Shown here: piece after piece, positions 1-8,605 of the stretch
Numbering within the stretch: the stretch's first letter is position 1
Layout of the letters: every line of letters starts with the position of its first letter
NCBI RefSeq assembly: GCF_004358205.1
Contig: NZ_SMYO01000002.1
Coordinates: forward strand, 434,001 to 498,000
From: Bacillus salipaludis
GTDB lineage: Bacteria > Bacillota > Bacilli > Bacillales_B > DSM-18226
Direction: 5' to 3'
DNA: 64,000 nucleotides
The notes under the pieces: model-generated
Told to the model about the DNA's origin: nothing
Databases searched by the model: none
Seen by the model: the letters and a program-made list of their open reading frames with translations, nothing else
Translations under genes and position numbers: made by a program

Positions 1-164
1 TAACCAGAAGGAGAATTCAACGGGCGAAGGAATTATTAATTACTACTAATTTTCCAATAAATGATATCGCTGAAGAATCAGGGTACAAAACCGCGAAGTA
101 TTTTATTAAGATATTCAAAGAATTAGAAGGAATGACACCAAGTGCATACCGGAAAAGCCAATAA
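1..164 (+). CDS. AraC-type transcriptional regulator, C-terminal end (partial)
   Basis: The window opens inside a gene whose last ~53 codons (frame starting at base 3, TAA at 162-164) encode the second helix-turn-helix of an AraC-type DNA-binding domain. The visible signature is NDIAEESGYKTAKYFIKIFKELEGMTP split over two helices, followed by SAYRKSQ at the C-terminus; the G-Y-x-x-x-x-Y-F-I-K-x-F-K pattern and the terminal P-S-x-Y-R are typical of the family. In Bacillaceae such regulators directly upstream of a family-1 sugar-binding lipoprotein are often YesN-type response regulators paired with a histidine kinase, so it probably controls the importer that starts 120 bp downstream. The N-terminal half, which would decide between a response regulator and a one-component AraC protein, lies outside the window. 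Confidence 0.85.
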   Translation, partial: TRRRIQRAKELLITTNFPINDIAEESGYKTAKYFIKIFKELEGMTPSAYRKSQ

Positions 165-284
165 TGAAAGGGTTTTCTAAAAATAGTAGTATTTTTCCTA
201 ATCGTAGTGACCTATTTTTCTGAACTATCTGAATGTAATCTATATATATAAGCAATATCAAAAAAGGTCATAGGGGGAATCATA

Positions 285-1610
285 TTGTTTAAAAAGAAAA
301 CGGTTGCAATCTTAATGTCTGTAATCATGCTTATCTCTCTAGTAATAGCAGGTTGTTCTTCCACAAGTTCGAGTGAGGAAAGCAGCGCTGATGGCAAAAA
401 AGTGATCAAATTTATGCATTTATGGCCTGAAGGCAGTTCCAATGCCCAGTTCTCCATCGTCAAAGATATCATTGGAGACTATGAAAAAGAACATAAAGAT
501 ATAAAGATTGAAACAGAAATCCTCAATCCGGACCAGTACAGAGAAAAGCTTAAGGTTCTAGCCTCTTCCAATGAACTTCCCGATATCGGTATGACTTGGT
601 CAGATGGGTTCATTAAACCATACGTGGACGGCGGCATGTTAGCGCCATTGGACGATGTAGTTGATCAAAACCCGGATCTTAAAGATGCGTTTATTCCCGG
701 TGTAAAAGAATCCTATGCAGTTGATGGAAAAACGTATGGTCTTCCACTAGAGTTAAACATTTCCTATGTTTTCTACAATAAGGAAATCTTCAAAAAGTAC
801 AACCTTGAAGTTCCAAAAACCTTTGAAGAATACAAACATGTTGTTAAAACTTTAGCAGATCATGGAGTGATCCCTGCAACTGTAGGAGCAAAAGACGGCT
901 GGCCGGCATCATTCTGGTTTATGTATCTTGCAGACCGTATCGGCGGACCTACTATTCTGACAGATGTTATCCATGGAAAAACAAAAATGGATGATCCAGC
1001 CATTATAAAAGCAGCACAAGAAGTACAAAATCTTGTAGATATGGGCGGCTTTGAAAAGGGTGCCAGCGCTTTATCAAATGATGATGCAAAAGGATTCTTC
1101 ATGAATGAAAAAGCGGCTATGTTCTTAACAGCTACTTGGGAACTGCCAAACTATACAACAAGCCCTGATGTTAAAAAAGAATTTAAAGATAAGATTGGTT
1201 ATTTTAAGTTCCCCGTTTATGAAGGCGGTAAAGGCACCGATATCAACAGTTATGTTGGCGGCCCTGGTGTAGGTTTATTCGTAGCAAAAGATTCTAAAGT
1301 TCAAAAAGAAGCAAAAGATTTTGTTGGTTACTTTGTGAAGAAATGGGGAGAAAAGTCTGTAACGGATGCAGGTGTTATCCCTGCAACAAAAGTTGACACA
1401 GCAAAATTGGATCTTAATCCAATGTACATTCATATTTTGAAAGACTTGAGTGAAGCATCGAATGTTACCACTTATTTTGATACTCAATCCAGCCCTGCTG
1501 TATCGGAATTACACCATGATTTAGTTACAGCTTTATTTGGAAAACAAGTTACGCCAAAAGATTTTGTTAAGCAGCAGGCAGATGAACTTGCTAAGGAGCA
1601 AAAGAAGTAA
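285..1610 (+). CDS. Sugar ABC transporter substrate-binding lipoprotein (family 1)
   Basis: Extracellular solute-binding protein family 1 lipoprotein, 441 residues, which captures an oligosaccharide or sugar outside the membrane and delivers it to the two permeases that follow. Translation starts at TTG 285, eight bases after AGGGGG. Residues 1-23 form a lipoprotein signal peptide (K-K-K, hydrophobic core, lipobox VIAGC) with Cys24 as the lipidated residue. The body has the family pattern: an early W-P-E-G segment, DIGMTWSDGFIKP, NEKAAMFLTATWELP and a Trp-rich hinge. It is the first gene of an SBP-permease-permease set with no ATPase gene, as is usual for systems that borrow MsmX. A stem-loop follows the stop codon. 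The substrate is inferred only: xylo- or arabino-oligosaccharides are plausible because a GH3 xylosidase-like gene is next door. Confidence 0.9.
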   Translation: MFKKKTVAILMSVIMLISLVIAGCSSTSSSEESSADGKKVIKFMHLWPEGSSNAQFSIVKDIIGDYEKEHKDIKIETEILNPDQYREKLKVLASSNELPDIGMTWSDGFIKPYVDGGMLAPLDDVVDQNPDLKDAFIPGVKESYAVDGKTYGLPLELNISYVFYNKEIFKKYNLEVPKTFEEYKHVVKTLADHGVIPATVGAKDGWPASFWFMYLADRIGGPTILTDVIHGKTKMDDPAIIKAAQEVQNLVDMGGFEKGASALSNDDAKGFFMNEKAAMFLTATWELPNYTTSPDVKKEFKDKIGYFKFPVYEGGKGTDINSYVGGPGVGLFVAKDSKVQKEAKDFVGYFVKKWGEKSVTDAGVIPATKVDTAKLDLNPMYIHILKDLSEASNVTTYFDTQSSPAVSELHHDLVTALFGKQVTPKDFVKQQADELAKEQKK

Positions 1611-1620
1611 AATTTAAGTA

Positions 1621-1647
1621 TAGAGGGCATACAGGATATGCCCTCTA
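1621..1647 (+). other. Intercistronic stem-loop
   Basis: TAGAGGGCATA (1621-1631) pairs perfectly with TATGCCCTCTA (1637-1647) around a five-base loop. It is followed by ATCATTTT rather than a full T-run. Placed between a binding-protein gene and its permeases, such a hairpin usually stabilises the upstream message or partially terminates, giving more binding protein than permease (inference). Confidence 0.75.
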
Positions 1648-1686
1648 TCATTTTAACCGCTTTTCAATCAGAAGGGAGTATAGAAA

Positions 1687-2562
1687 ATGAAAAGTGTAAT
1701 GTCAAACAAATGGGTAATCAGCCTTTACGTACTTCCTGCGTTAATTCTTATTTTATTATTGATTTATATTCCAATCGTTTTAACTGGTTATTATGGGTTA
1801 ATGGACTGGAACGGCATCGGTAAGATGAAGTTCATTGGCTTAGACAATTACATGGAGTTAGTCAAGGACAAATTGTTCTGGCAAAGTACGTGGCATTCCT
1901 TGTTATTAGGTGCTTTCTCTGCATTGAGCCTGGTTGGTTATTTAATTTTATCGCTGATTTTGGCAAGTAAGATAAAAGGAGCTAACATTCTAAGAAAAAT
2001 CTATTTGATTCCAATGTTATTATCATCGGTTGCGATTGGTCAGCTTTGGGCCAAGATCTTTGATCCTTCAAACGGTATGATCAATCGATTGCTAATCCTT
2101 TTTGGTGTTGATAACCCGCCTGTATGGTTAGCTGATTCAAACATTGTATTATATGCGCTGTTCTTCCCAATCGTTTGGCAATACGCAGGCTTTTATATCA
2201 TCATTTTCTATGCTGCATTAAAAAATGTTCCAGAAGAACTAGTGGAAGCGGCGAAAATTGATGGAGCCACTCCGATTCAAATTGCTTATAAAATTAAATT
2301 GCCGCTTATTTCAGGTGTTATAAAAGTTATGGTGATTTTAGCGATTGTCGGTTCTTTAAAGTATTTCGATTTGATTTTTGTCTTAACTGGCGGCGGCCCG
2401 AACCATGCGAGTGAGGTTATGGCCTCCTATATGTATACAGAAGCATTTAGCAAATACCACTTCGGATACGGAAGTGCGATTGGATTTGGTTTATTGATTA
2501 TTTGTCTTCTGATGACCTGGCTGATTCAAAAATTACTGTCTTCTAAAGATGTGGAATTTTAA
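1687..2562 (+). CDS. Sugar ABC transporter permease (MalF-type)
   Basis: Inner-membrane permease of a carbohydrate uptake ABC transporter, 291 residues. Membrane segments can be read at about residues 8-30, 70-95, 105-125, 155-180, 200-225 and 262-282. The cytoplasmic EAA loop that docks the ATPase is present as EAAKIDGATPIQIAYKIKLP near residues 188-207, with the conserved A-x-x-D-G-A core. The start ATG at 1687 follows GAAGGGAG. It lies 76 bp after the binding-protein gene and overlaps nothing; the second permease begins 19 bp downstream of its stop, so both are in one operon. The general family is certain, the sugar carried is not. Confidence 0.93.
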   Translation: MKSVMSNKWVISLYVLPALILILLLIYIPIVLTGYYGLMDWNGIGKMKFIGLDNYMELVKDKLFWQSTWHSLLLGAFSALSLVGYLILSLILASKIKGANILRKIYLIPMLLSSVAIGQLWAKIFDPSNGMINRLLILFGVDNPPVWLADSNIVLYALFFPIVWQYAGFYIIIFYAALKNVPEELVEAAKIDGATPIQIAYKIKLPLISGVIKVMVILAIVGSLKYFDLIFVLTGGGPNHASEVMASYMYTEAFSKYHFGYGSAIGFGLLIICLLMTWLIQKLLSSKDVEF

Positions 2563-2581
2563 CAAAGGGGAGTGGAAAAGA

Positions 2582-3478
2582 ATGAGTAGAGCAGCAATTG
2601 AAACCAAAGGCAATACGTCCCTCTCAGCTTCTTATAAAACTAGTAAATCACTCGGAAATAGAATCGGATTCGGAATATTATACGTTATTCTCGGAGTCAT
2701 TGCGATTGTTCAAGTTTACCCGTTAGTGTGGTTATTCCTATTTTCCTTGAAAACCAATCAAGAGGTTTTTGGCATGTCACCGTTTTCACTGCCGCATGAT
2801 CCTCAGTGGGGCAACTATGCCAAGGCTTGGACAGCAGGTCACATTGATGTTTACTTTTTTAATAGTGTGTTGTACACCGTTATCGCTGTCGTACTAACCG
2901 TTATTCTTGCGAGCTTTGTTACGTTTGCGATTACAAGAATGTACTGGAAGTGGAGTGGAATCGTTCTTGGGTTGTTTATGGCAGGGTATATGATTCCTCT
3001 TCATTCAACCTTGATTCCATTATTCAACATATTTAAATCGACAAACCTCATTGATAATCCAGTTTCCGTGATTTTATCTTATGTAGCATTTAATTTACCC
3101 ATTACGATTATGATCTTGGCAGGATTTTATCGAACGATTCCGCGGGAGATTGAAGAAGCAGCCGTAATGGATGGGTGTTCGGTCCATAGGATCTTCTTCC
3201 AAATCACATTGCCAATGACAATACCTGTACTTTCAACAACTGTTATTATTAACATGATTTATAACTGGAATGAATTTGTTTTTGTGAATACATTCCTTAG
3301 TTCTGATAAATGGAAAACTATTACTGTTGGCGTCAACAACTTTGTTGGCCAGTATTTAACGGATTGGGGAGCAATTGGGGCGACCCTTATGATTAGTATT
3401 ATCCCTGTATTAATTGCTTACTTTATTCTTAGTGATCGAATCGTCGAAGGGATTGCATCAGGATCGGTAAAAGGATAA
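2582..3478 (+). CDS. Sugar ABC transporter permease (MalG-type)
   Basis: Second permease of the importer, 298 residues from ATG 2582, chosen because AAGGGGAG lies about ten bases upstream; a GTG at 2549 inside the previous gene would only add a charged leader. A cytoplasmic N-terminal extension of ~30 residues precedes six membrane segments. The EAA loop reads EEAAVMDGCSVHRIFFQITLP near residues 190-210, and the protein ends with the MalG-type tail IVEGIASGSVKG. It is the last gene of the operon and is followed at once by a strong intrinsic terminator. No ATPase gene is present locally, which fits dependence on a shared multitask ATPase (known for this transporter class, inferred here). Confidence 0.93.
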   Translation: MSRAAIETKGNTSLSASYKTSKSLGNRIGFGILYVILGVIAIVQVYPLVWLFLFSLKTNQEVFGMSPFSLPHDPQWGNYAKAWTAGHIDVYFFNSVLYTVIAVVLTVILASFVTFAITRMYWKWSGIVLGLFMAGYMIPLHSTLIPLFNIFKSTNLIDNPVSVILSYVAFNLPITIMILAGFYRTIPREIEEAAVMDGCSVHRIFFQITLPMTIPVLSTTVIINMIYNWNEFVFVNTFLSSDKWKTITVGVNNFVGQYLTDWGAIGATLMISIIPVLIAYFILSDRIVEGIASGSVKG

Positions 3479-3480
3479 GA

Positions 3481-3531
3481 AAAAAGCTGACTCGAGTGAC
3501 AGTTCAAAACCTTCGAGTCAGCTTTTTTTTT
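3481..3531 (+). terminator. Rho-independent terminator of the sugar ABC operon
   Basis: AAAAAGCTGACTCGA (3481-3495) is complementary to TCGAGTCAGCTTTTT, with a 17-base loop, and runs directly into nine T residues. It lies two bases after the stop of the second permease. Confidence 0.93.
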
Positions 3532-3632
3532 GCTGATCAATAGCAATTGAAATGATCCTTTTAACAGCTCAAGCTGAACGTCGAAGGATGTTGAATTTTG
3601 TATTTTTATTTTATGGTATTTTAGAACTAAAC

Positions 3633-3674
3633 TTTGTTTATCTAGTAGACAAACTATATGATTAGGTTTAGAAT
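3633..3674 (+). promoter_or_regulatory. XylR(ROK)-type operator overlapping a sigma-A promoter, distal to GH3 gene
   Basis: A 25-bp imperfect palindrome (3633-3657) has half-sites TTTGTTTATC and GACAAACTAT. It matches the operator at 8523-8547 at 21 of 25 positions. The right half contains a -35-like TAGACA (3646-3651), and a -10-like TAGAAT (3669-3674) follows after exactly 17 bp, so a bound repressor would cover the promoter. The half-site pattern TTAGTTTR...YAAACTAA is that of ROK-family XylR in Bacillus (established knowledge); the assignment here is inferred. Confidence 0.65.
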
Positions 3675-3842
3675 GAATATGTAAATTCAGAATAGTTTGA
3701 AAGGATAATGTAAAACTATAAGGATAGCTAAGGTTGCGTTCACTGCATGCAGACATCATACTTCAAGTAAAAATGAGGGAATGAAATGCCACTGAAACGT
3801 CAATGGACAAAATAATTAGAATAAGTATTTTTTGTTCTAAAC

Positions 3843-3867
3843 TTAGTTTGTCAATTATATAAACTAA
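3843..3867 (+). promoter_or_regulatory. Second XylR(ROK)-type operator, proximal to GH3 gene
   Basis: TTAGTTT (3843-3849) and AAACTAA (3861-3867) form a perfect 7+7 dyad with the same 11-base spacing as the operators at 3633 and 8523. It extends to 10+10 bp (AACTTAGTTT / AAACTAAGTT). It lies 127 bp before the GH3 start codon. No convincing -10 box follows at the same distance, so it may be an auxiliary operator for the promoter 200 bp upstream. Confidence 0.6.
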
Positions 3868-3908
3868 GTTGATAGACGTAGTAGACAACCATTTTTTTTT
3901 GATTGTAT

Positions 3909-3922
3909 TGAAAACGTCTTCA
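3909..3922 (+). promoter_or_regulatory. cre site (CcpA catabolite repression) upstream of GH3 gene
   Basis: TGAAAACGTCTTCA matches the cre consensus TGWAARCGYTWNCW at 13 of 14 positions and is nearly palindromic. It lies 72 bp before the GH3 start codon and downstream of both ROK operators, which suits roadblock repression by CcpA during growth on glucose. Confidence 0.65.
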
Positions 3923-3993
3923 AAAGGAATCTCTCAGGTTAATGGAGGCCCTTCGTTAATCTGGTGGATATAAATTAAAAGGAGGATGAATAT

Positions 3994-6900
3994 ATGAGTA
4001 AGCGTAAAAAAACCTTGTCCGTGCTACTCACTGCCGGCCTTGGTCTTAGCTTATTTAGTAGTTTACCAGTTCAGGCATCCAACGGTGCAGCAGGAACAAA
4101 ACAAAATTTACCGGTTCAGGCACCTAATGTTTTAGCGAAACAGCCCATCTATCTGGACAAATCTTACTCTTTCCAAGAAAGAGCTGCGGACTTAGTTTCC
4201 CGCATGACGCTGGAGGAGAAAGCTTCCCAGATGAATAGCAGCTCAGCACCGGCTATACCAAGACTTGGTGTTAAAGCCTATGGCTGGTGGAATGAGGCAC
4301 TGCATGGTGTGGCCCGTACTCAATACAATCCAACCGGTAACGCTACACTATTGAATAACACAACCTCCTATCCTATCGACCTTTCACTTGGTTCTACATG
4401 GGATCCGCAGCTAATGTATAAGGAAGCAGGGATGATTTCCGATGAGGCCCGTGAAGTGGCGCCAGAGAATACTCAGGATCTCGATTACTGGTCACCAACC
4501 ATCAATTTGGCCCGTGACCCGCGCTGGGGAAGAAATGATGAGTCTTACGGAGAAGATCCATTCTTGACAACACAAATCGCTTCTCAGTTTGTGAACGGTA
4601 TGGAAGGTAAGGACATGGATGGAAAGCTGCTGCCTGAGAGCGACGGCTACCTCAAAACGGTAACCACAATTAAGCATTATGTTGCTAACAACAGTGAAGT
4701 CAACCGTTTAAACGGTTCATCAAATGTAGATGAACGTTCACTAAGAGAGTACTTTTCTGCACCTTTCAAAGGGGTTGTACAGAAAGCCAATGTTAGTTCA
4801 GTCATGACTTCTTATAATAGCATTAACGGAGTACCAGGATCAGCCAATGTTCACACAATGGACACGCTCCTTCGTCAAACGTTTGGTTTCTCCGGTTATG
4901 AGACTTCTGACTGTGACGCCGTTTATGAAGTTTCAAATCCTGGCGGCCACAACTGGACTCCGCCAGGATGGACGCGTCCTGTAAATCAGATAGAAAGAAC
5001 TGCTTTTTCAATAGGAGCAGGTGAAGATCTTAACTGTAACGCAGGCTACAGCGATGGATACAGCTTTGGTAACACTGTACCAGCTGCTATTTCACAGAAA
5101 ATTGTCACTCCGACTGGCACATTCTCAGAAAACGATGTTGATACAGCCTTAATCCGTCTCTTTACTGCTCGTATGCAGCTTGGAGAATTTGATAATCCAA
5201 ATAGTGTTCCATGGGTGAAAGAAGCACGTAAGAATGTTCCAGAAGGTGCATGGACGAATAGTAATGACAATAACGCCATAACTCAGACAAAAGAAAGATT
5301 AGACATGGCCCGTAAAGTAGCTGCTAACTCATTAGTTCTGTTGAAAAATAGTGAAACCACACAGAAAGACGGAAGCAAAGGAAAGCTTCTTCCTCTTAAG
5401 GTTCCAGCTTCCGGCAGCTTCAAAGTTGCAGTAGTAGGCTATTTTGCTAATCCTGACAACATGTATCTCGGCGGGTATTCAAGTAATCAGGGCAGTGCCG
5501 GTGTTGCCAAATTTGTAAATGCCTATAATGGTATCAAAAATGCTGTAACCGCTGTTAACCCTAATGCTGAAGTTACTTACTACAAGGGCTTTACTGATAA
5601 AGGGAATACAGCAAAAGATCTGAATACAGTAGATCCAGCCGCTGTAGAGGCTGCAAAAAATGCCGATGTTGTGATTGTATATGCTGGAACTGACAACACT
5701 ACTGCAGACGAAGCCGGGGACCGTCACGACCTCAATCTGCCTGGAGCACAGGCTTCATTAATTGATCAAGTTGCTAAGGCGAACCCAAATACAATTGCCG
5801 TTATGGAAACAATTGGCCAAGTAGAAGTGAATTCATTTGATCAGGATGTTTCTGCAATGATTTGGAGCTCTTATAACGGCGAGCGCAAAGGTGAAGGTCT
5901 GGCGGATGTTCTTTTAGGCAACCATAATCCAAGCGGACATTTACCATTCACATGGTATCAAAGCAGTTCACAACTTCCAGCGATCACTGATTATACATTA
6001 AGACCTACAGGAGATAATCCTGGCCGGACTTATATGTATTTTAACGGTCCGATTTCCTATCCATTTGGACATGGTCTAAGTTATTCAACCTTTAAGTATT
6101 CAAATCTTGATATTAGCAAGAAAAATCTTCAGGCTAATGACACATTTGATGTAAGTGTTGATGTTACGAATACTGGAAAGACAAAAGGGGATGAGGTTGT
6201 TCAGCTTTATGTGAACACCCCTGACGCGGCACCGGAATTACAGCGTCCAAACAAACGTCTGGAAGGATTCCAGAAGGTTTCATTGAATCCTGGAGAAACC
6301 AAGACAGTTACCATGACTGTTAAAGTTCCTGATCTTGCTTTCTTTGATGAAGCGCAGAATAAATATGTAGTAGACCAAGGCCGTTATGGCATTCAGATTG
6401 GTACATCAAGTTCTGATGCTGATATCCAGCAGCAAGGGTTCATAAAGGTACATGGAGACTTAAAGCCTGAACTAAGTGTTGTTACCGTGAAGCCTGTTCA
6501 AGAAGGTGACAAAGAGGCAGATGTTCCTAGCCGCGTGATGTATGACAAAGGTAAAGTAGTCATTCCTCAAGTTACTGTATCTATGAACGATGATAGTCTA
6601 TATGGATACATTTACAAGAATAACAGCAAATCATTACCTGAAGGATTGAATATCAAATACAGCAGTAACCGTCCTGATGTAGTTTCCGTTGATGATGGCG
6701 TAATCAGAACGATTAAAGGCGGTGCAGCTACCATTACTGCTACTGCAAGCTATCATGGCGTTAAAAAGTCCACTCAATTTGTTGTGTATGTTAAGCAAGG
6801 AGAATTAGATGGAATTAATGTGGATGGTAAACCGTTAGCTGGATTTTCCGGTAATCAATACAACTACTCCGTACAAGTAGCGGATGGCACGAATACTGTT

Positions 6901-7602
6901 CCGCAAATTTCAGCCACCAGTCATAATCCGGATGTGAAAGTAAAAGTAACTCAGGCAACTTCCATTTCGGGTACGGCTACGATCGTTACTCAGGAGGGTG
7001 ATTATTCACACACCTATAAAATCGGCTTCGGACGGGCACCGGTTTCCGCTGATTTTAAGTCTGGTACACTTGGTGACCAGTGGTCAATCCTAAATGAAGC
7101 TAAAAATAATTACAGTTTGACAACTGACGGATTGCAGATCACAACACAGCCAGGCAATATTGCCGATGGATCGATTAAAAATATGTTCCTTCAGCAGGCT
7201 GCAGGTGATTGGCAGTATGAAACGAAAATCAATCTATCAGCCAAACCTACAGGCACTCAAGAGGTTGGACTTGGAGTATATGATGATCAGAATAATTATA
7301 TCAAGGTAACCTACGGAACATCCTATTCAGGCCAGCAATCTCTCAATCTCATCAGGTCTATCGATGGAGGCGAGATGTTGTTTAAAACACAAAATCTAAG
7401 TGCAACAAATCTTTATTTACGTATTGTTAAGGCAGGCAGCCAATATACTGCGTATTATTCTACTGATGGTTCTACTTTTAGATTGCTGAATACGGCACCG
7501 ATATCAATGGCGAATCCAAAGATCGGTATAATCGCTACGAATGGAACAGCAAACGCAGCTGTTCCTATCAATGCAGTATTCTCATATCTTAAAAACTATT
7601 AA
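3994..7602 (+). CDS. Secreted GH3 beta-xylosidase-like glycosidase, multidomain
   Basis: Large exported glycoside hydrolase family 3 enzyme (1202 residues), likely releasing xylose or arabinose from the non-reducing ends of hemicellulose oligosaccharides. Residues 1-29 are a Sec signal peptide ending near VQA. The GH3 N-terminal barrel follows (about 50-400) with Lys227-His228 in KHYVANN. The catalytic nucleophile is Asp306 in ETSDCDAVYE; the SDCDAV form is characteristic of xylosidase/arabinosidase-type GH3 proteins rather than SDW beta-glucosidases. The GH3 C domain (about 440-690) has WSSYNGERKGEGLADVLLG and is followed by a fibronectin-III-like domain (about 710-800). The last 400 residues hold an Ig-like region, a cadherin-like stretch and a C-terminal concanavalin/DUF1349-like fold, possibly carbohydrate-binding. 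AAGGAGG precedes the ATG. Two ROK operators and a cre site lie upstream. Substrate choice is inference from motif and xylFGH context. Confidence 0.9.
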   Translation: MSKRKKTLSVLLTAGLGLSLFSSLPVQASNGAAGTKQNLPVQAPNVLAKQPIYLDKSYSFQERAADLVSRMTLEEKASQMNSSSAPAIPRLGVKAYGWWNEALHGVARTQYNPTGNATLLNNTTSYPIDLSLGSTWDPQLMYKEAGMISDEAREVAPENTQDLDYWSPTINLARDPRWGRNDESYGEDPFLTTQIASQFVNGMEGKDMDGKLLPESDGYLKTVTTIKHYVANNSEVNRLNGSSNVDERSLREYFSAPFKGVVQKANVSSVMTSYNSINGVPGSANVHTMDTLLRQTFGFSGYETSDCDAVYEVSNPGGHNWTPPGWTRPVNQIERTAFSIGAGEDLNCNAGYSDGYSFGNTVPAAISQKIVTPTGTFSENDVDTALIRLFTARMQLGEFDNPNSVPWVKEARKNVPEGAWTNSNDNNAITQTKERLDMARKVAANSLVLLKNSETTQKDGSKGKLLPLKVPASGSFKVAVVGYFANPDNMYLGGYSSNQGSAGVAKFVNAYNGIKNAVTAVNPNAEVTYYKGFTDKGNTAKDLNTVDPAAVEAAKNADVVIVYAGTDNTTADEAGDRHDLNLPGAQASLIDQVAKANPNTIAVMETIGQVEVNSFDQDVSAMIWSSYNGERKGEGLADVLLGNHNPSGHLPFTWYQSSSQLPAITDYTLRPTGDNPGRTYMYFNGPISYPFGHGLSYSTFKYSNLDISKKNLQANDTFDVSVDVTNTGKTKGDEVVQLYVNTPDAAPELQRPNKRLEGFQKVSLNPGETKTVTMTVKVPDLAFFDEAQNKYVVDQGRYGIQIGTSSSDADIQQQGFIKVHGDLKPELSVVTVKPVQEGDKEADVPSRVMYDKGKVVIPQVTVSMNDDSLYGYIYKNNSKSLPEGLNIKYSSNRPDVVSVDDGVIRTIKGGAATITATASYHGVKKSTQFVVYVKQGELDGINVDGKPLAGFSGNQYNYSVQVADGTNTVPQISATSHNPDVKVKVTQATSISGTATIVTQEGDYSHTYKIGFGRAPVSADFKSGTLGDQWSILNEAKNNYSLTTDGLQITTQPGNIADGSIKNMFLQQAAGDWQYETKINLSAKPTGTQEVGLGVYDDQNNYIKVTYGTSYSGQQSLNLIRSIDGGEMLFKTQNLSATNLYLRIVKAGSQYTAYYSTDGSTFRLLNTAPISMANPKIGIIATNGTANAAVPINAVFSYLKNY

Positions 7603-7630
7603 TACGCAGGTAAACTAGCAATAACTTCGA

Positions 7631-7671
7631 TGAATCAGCTATTGGCAGAGATTTCTGCCAATGCTGATTCA
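7631..7671 (+). terminator. Stem-loop after GH3 gene
   Basis: TGAATCAGC and ATTGGCAGA pair with TCTGCCAAT and GCTGATTCA around a GATT loop, giving about 18 paired bases with one bulge. The tail ATTTAAAT is only weakly T-rich, so termination may be incomplete and some read-through into the DsbA-like gene is possible. Confidence 0.7.
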
Positions 7672-7714
7672 TTTAAATCCATATGGAAAACCAGGCAGTT
7701 GAGGTGCTATCAAA

Positions 7715-8428
7715 ATGTCTAATCAAAAAAAAGGTTCTAATCCTTCTTCTGCGAAGTTCATATTTTGGGTGGTCAGTTTTGTTGCAGTCATGACAATTGG
7801 CTTTATCTTTTTAGCTCCTCATAAAAGTCAAAGTACAACAAGTCCAAAAGTTGAGTCTAATACTGGAAAAAGTTCAGCAAAGATTGATTATTCAAATGAG
7901 CCTTTCATAGGAAAAAGTTCAGCACCTGTTTCGATTATTGAGTTTGGAGATTATAAATGTCCAGCCTGTAAAAATTTTAACGAAAAGGTCATCCCAACCA
8001 TTAAACAAGAGCTAGTAGCTACGGGTAAGGCGAAATTATACTTTATGAATTATTCCTTCATTTATACTGATTCAGAACGTTCGGCAAAGTTTGCCGAATC
8101 TGTTTATGCCGTACTGGGAAATAAGATCTATTGGAAATTTCATGATCTCCTTTATCGAAAACAGCCTGACAGCCAATATGAAAAAATGGATATTTATAAT
8201 GAAAAATTTCTTACGGACACATTAAAAAAAGTTGTCAGTGAGGCCGGTGTAAAAAGGGTTGTTGAATATTTTGATGCGAATAAAGCGGATGCTGCTTGGC
8301 AAAAGGATATGGATCTTGTGAAGCAACTGAATGTAAATGGGACTCCTACGATTTTTGTTAATGGTAAATTGGCAAAGACAATGGATGATTTGAAAAACAT
8401 GGTAGACAAGGCAGCAAAGGAGAAATGA
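7715..8428 (+). CDS. Membrane-anchored DsbA/BdbD-like thiol-disulfide oxidoreductase
   Basis: Extracytoplasmic thioredoxin-fold protein of 237 residues. A single membrane anchor spans about residues 14-33, followed by a Ser/Thr/Lys-rich linker and a DsbA-type domain from about residue 60. The redox centre is Cys82-Pro-Ala-Cys85 in FGDYKCPACKNF. The cis-Pro loop that faces the active site is visible as NGTPTIFVNGK near residue 210. This layout is that of BdbD and related Gram-positive oxidases, which introduce or reshuffle disulfides in secreted proteins. GAGGTG precedes the ATG. It sits between a secreted glycosidase and the xylose importer, facing the same way. No BdbC-like membrane partner is next to it, and the upstream GH3 enzyme is not obviously cysteine-rich, so the link to its neighbours is uncertain. 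Confidence 0.88.
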   Translation: MSNQKKGSNPSSAKFIFWVVSFVAVMTIGFIFLAPHKSQSTTSPKVESNTGKSSAKIDYSNEPFIGKSSAPVSIIEFGDYKCPACKNFNEKVIPTIKQELVATGKAKLYFMNYSFIYTDSERSAKFAESVYAVLGNKIYWKFHDLLYRKQPDSQYEKMDIYNEKFLTDTLKKVVSEAGVKRVVEYFDANKADAAWQKDMDLVKQLNVNGTPTIFVNGKLAKTMDDLKNMVDKAAKEK

Positions 8429-8522
8429 GACCCGCATACAAGGTAGAGGAGAAGAAACGAATAGCGGTGATTGTTGGTTCACAATGAAAGATGGGGAAGA
8501 AGAGTATAAACATTTTGTTAAC

Positions 8523-8564
8523 TTAGTTTATCTAATGGACAAACTAATGGTGTGATGGTATATT
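8523..8564 (+). promoter_or_regulatory. xylF promoter with overlapping XylR(ROK)-type operator
   Basis: A 25-bp palindrome (8523-8547) has arms TTAGTTTATC and GACAAACTAA, nine of ten positions complementary. Its right arm contains the -35-like TGGACA (8536-8541); a -10 box TATATT (8559-8564) follows after 17 bp. The start codon of xylF is 42 bp further on. Operator and promoter geometry are the same as at 3633-3674. Confidence 0.75.
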
Positions 8565-8605
8565 GGTTTTGTAAGGAACAAAAGTAAAATTAAGGGGGCA
8601 ACATA

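Noticed and set aside
3418..3759. 113-residue minus-strand frame after the sugar ABC operon
   Set aside because: It runs through the operon's terminator, the end of the permease gene and the ROK operator, and has no ribosome site.
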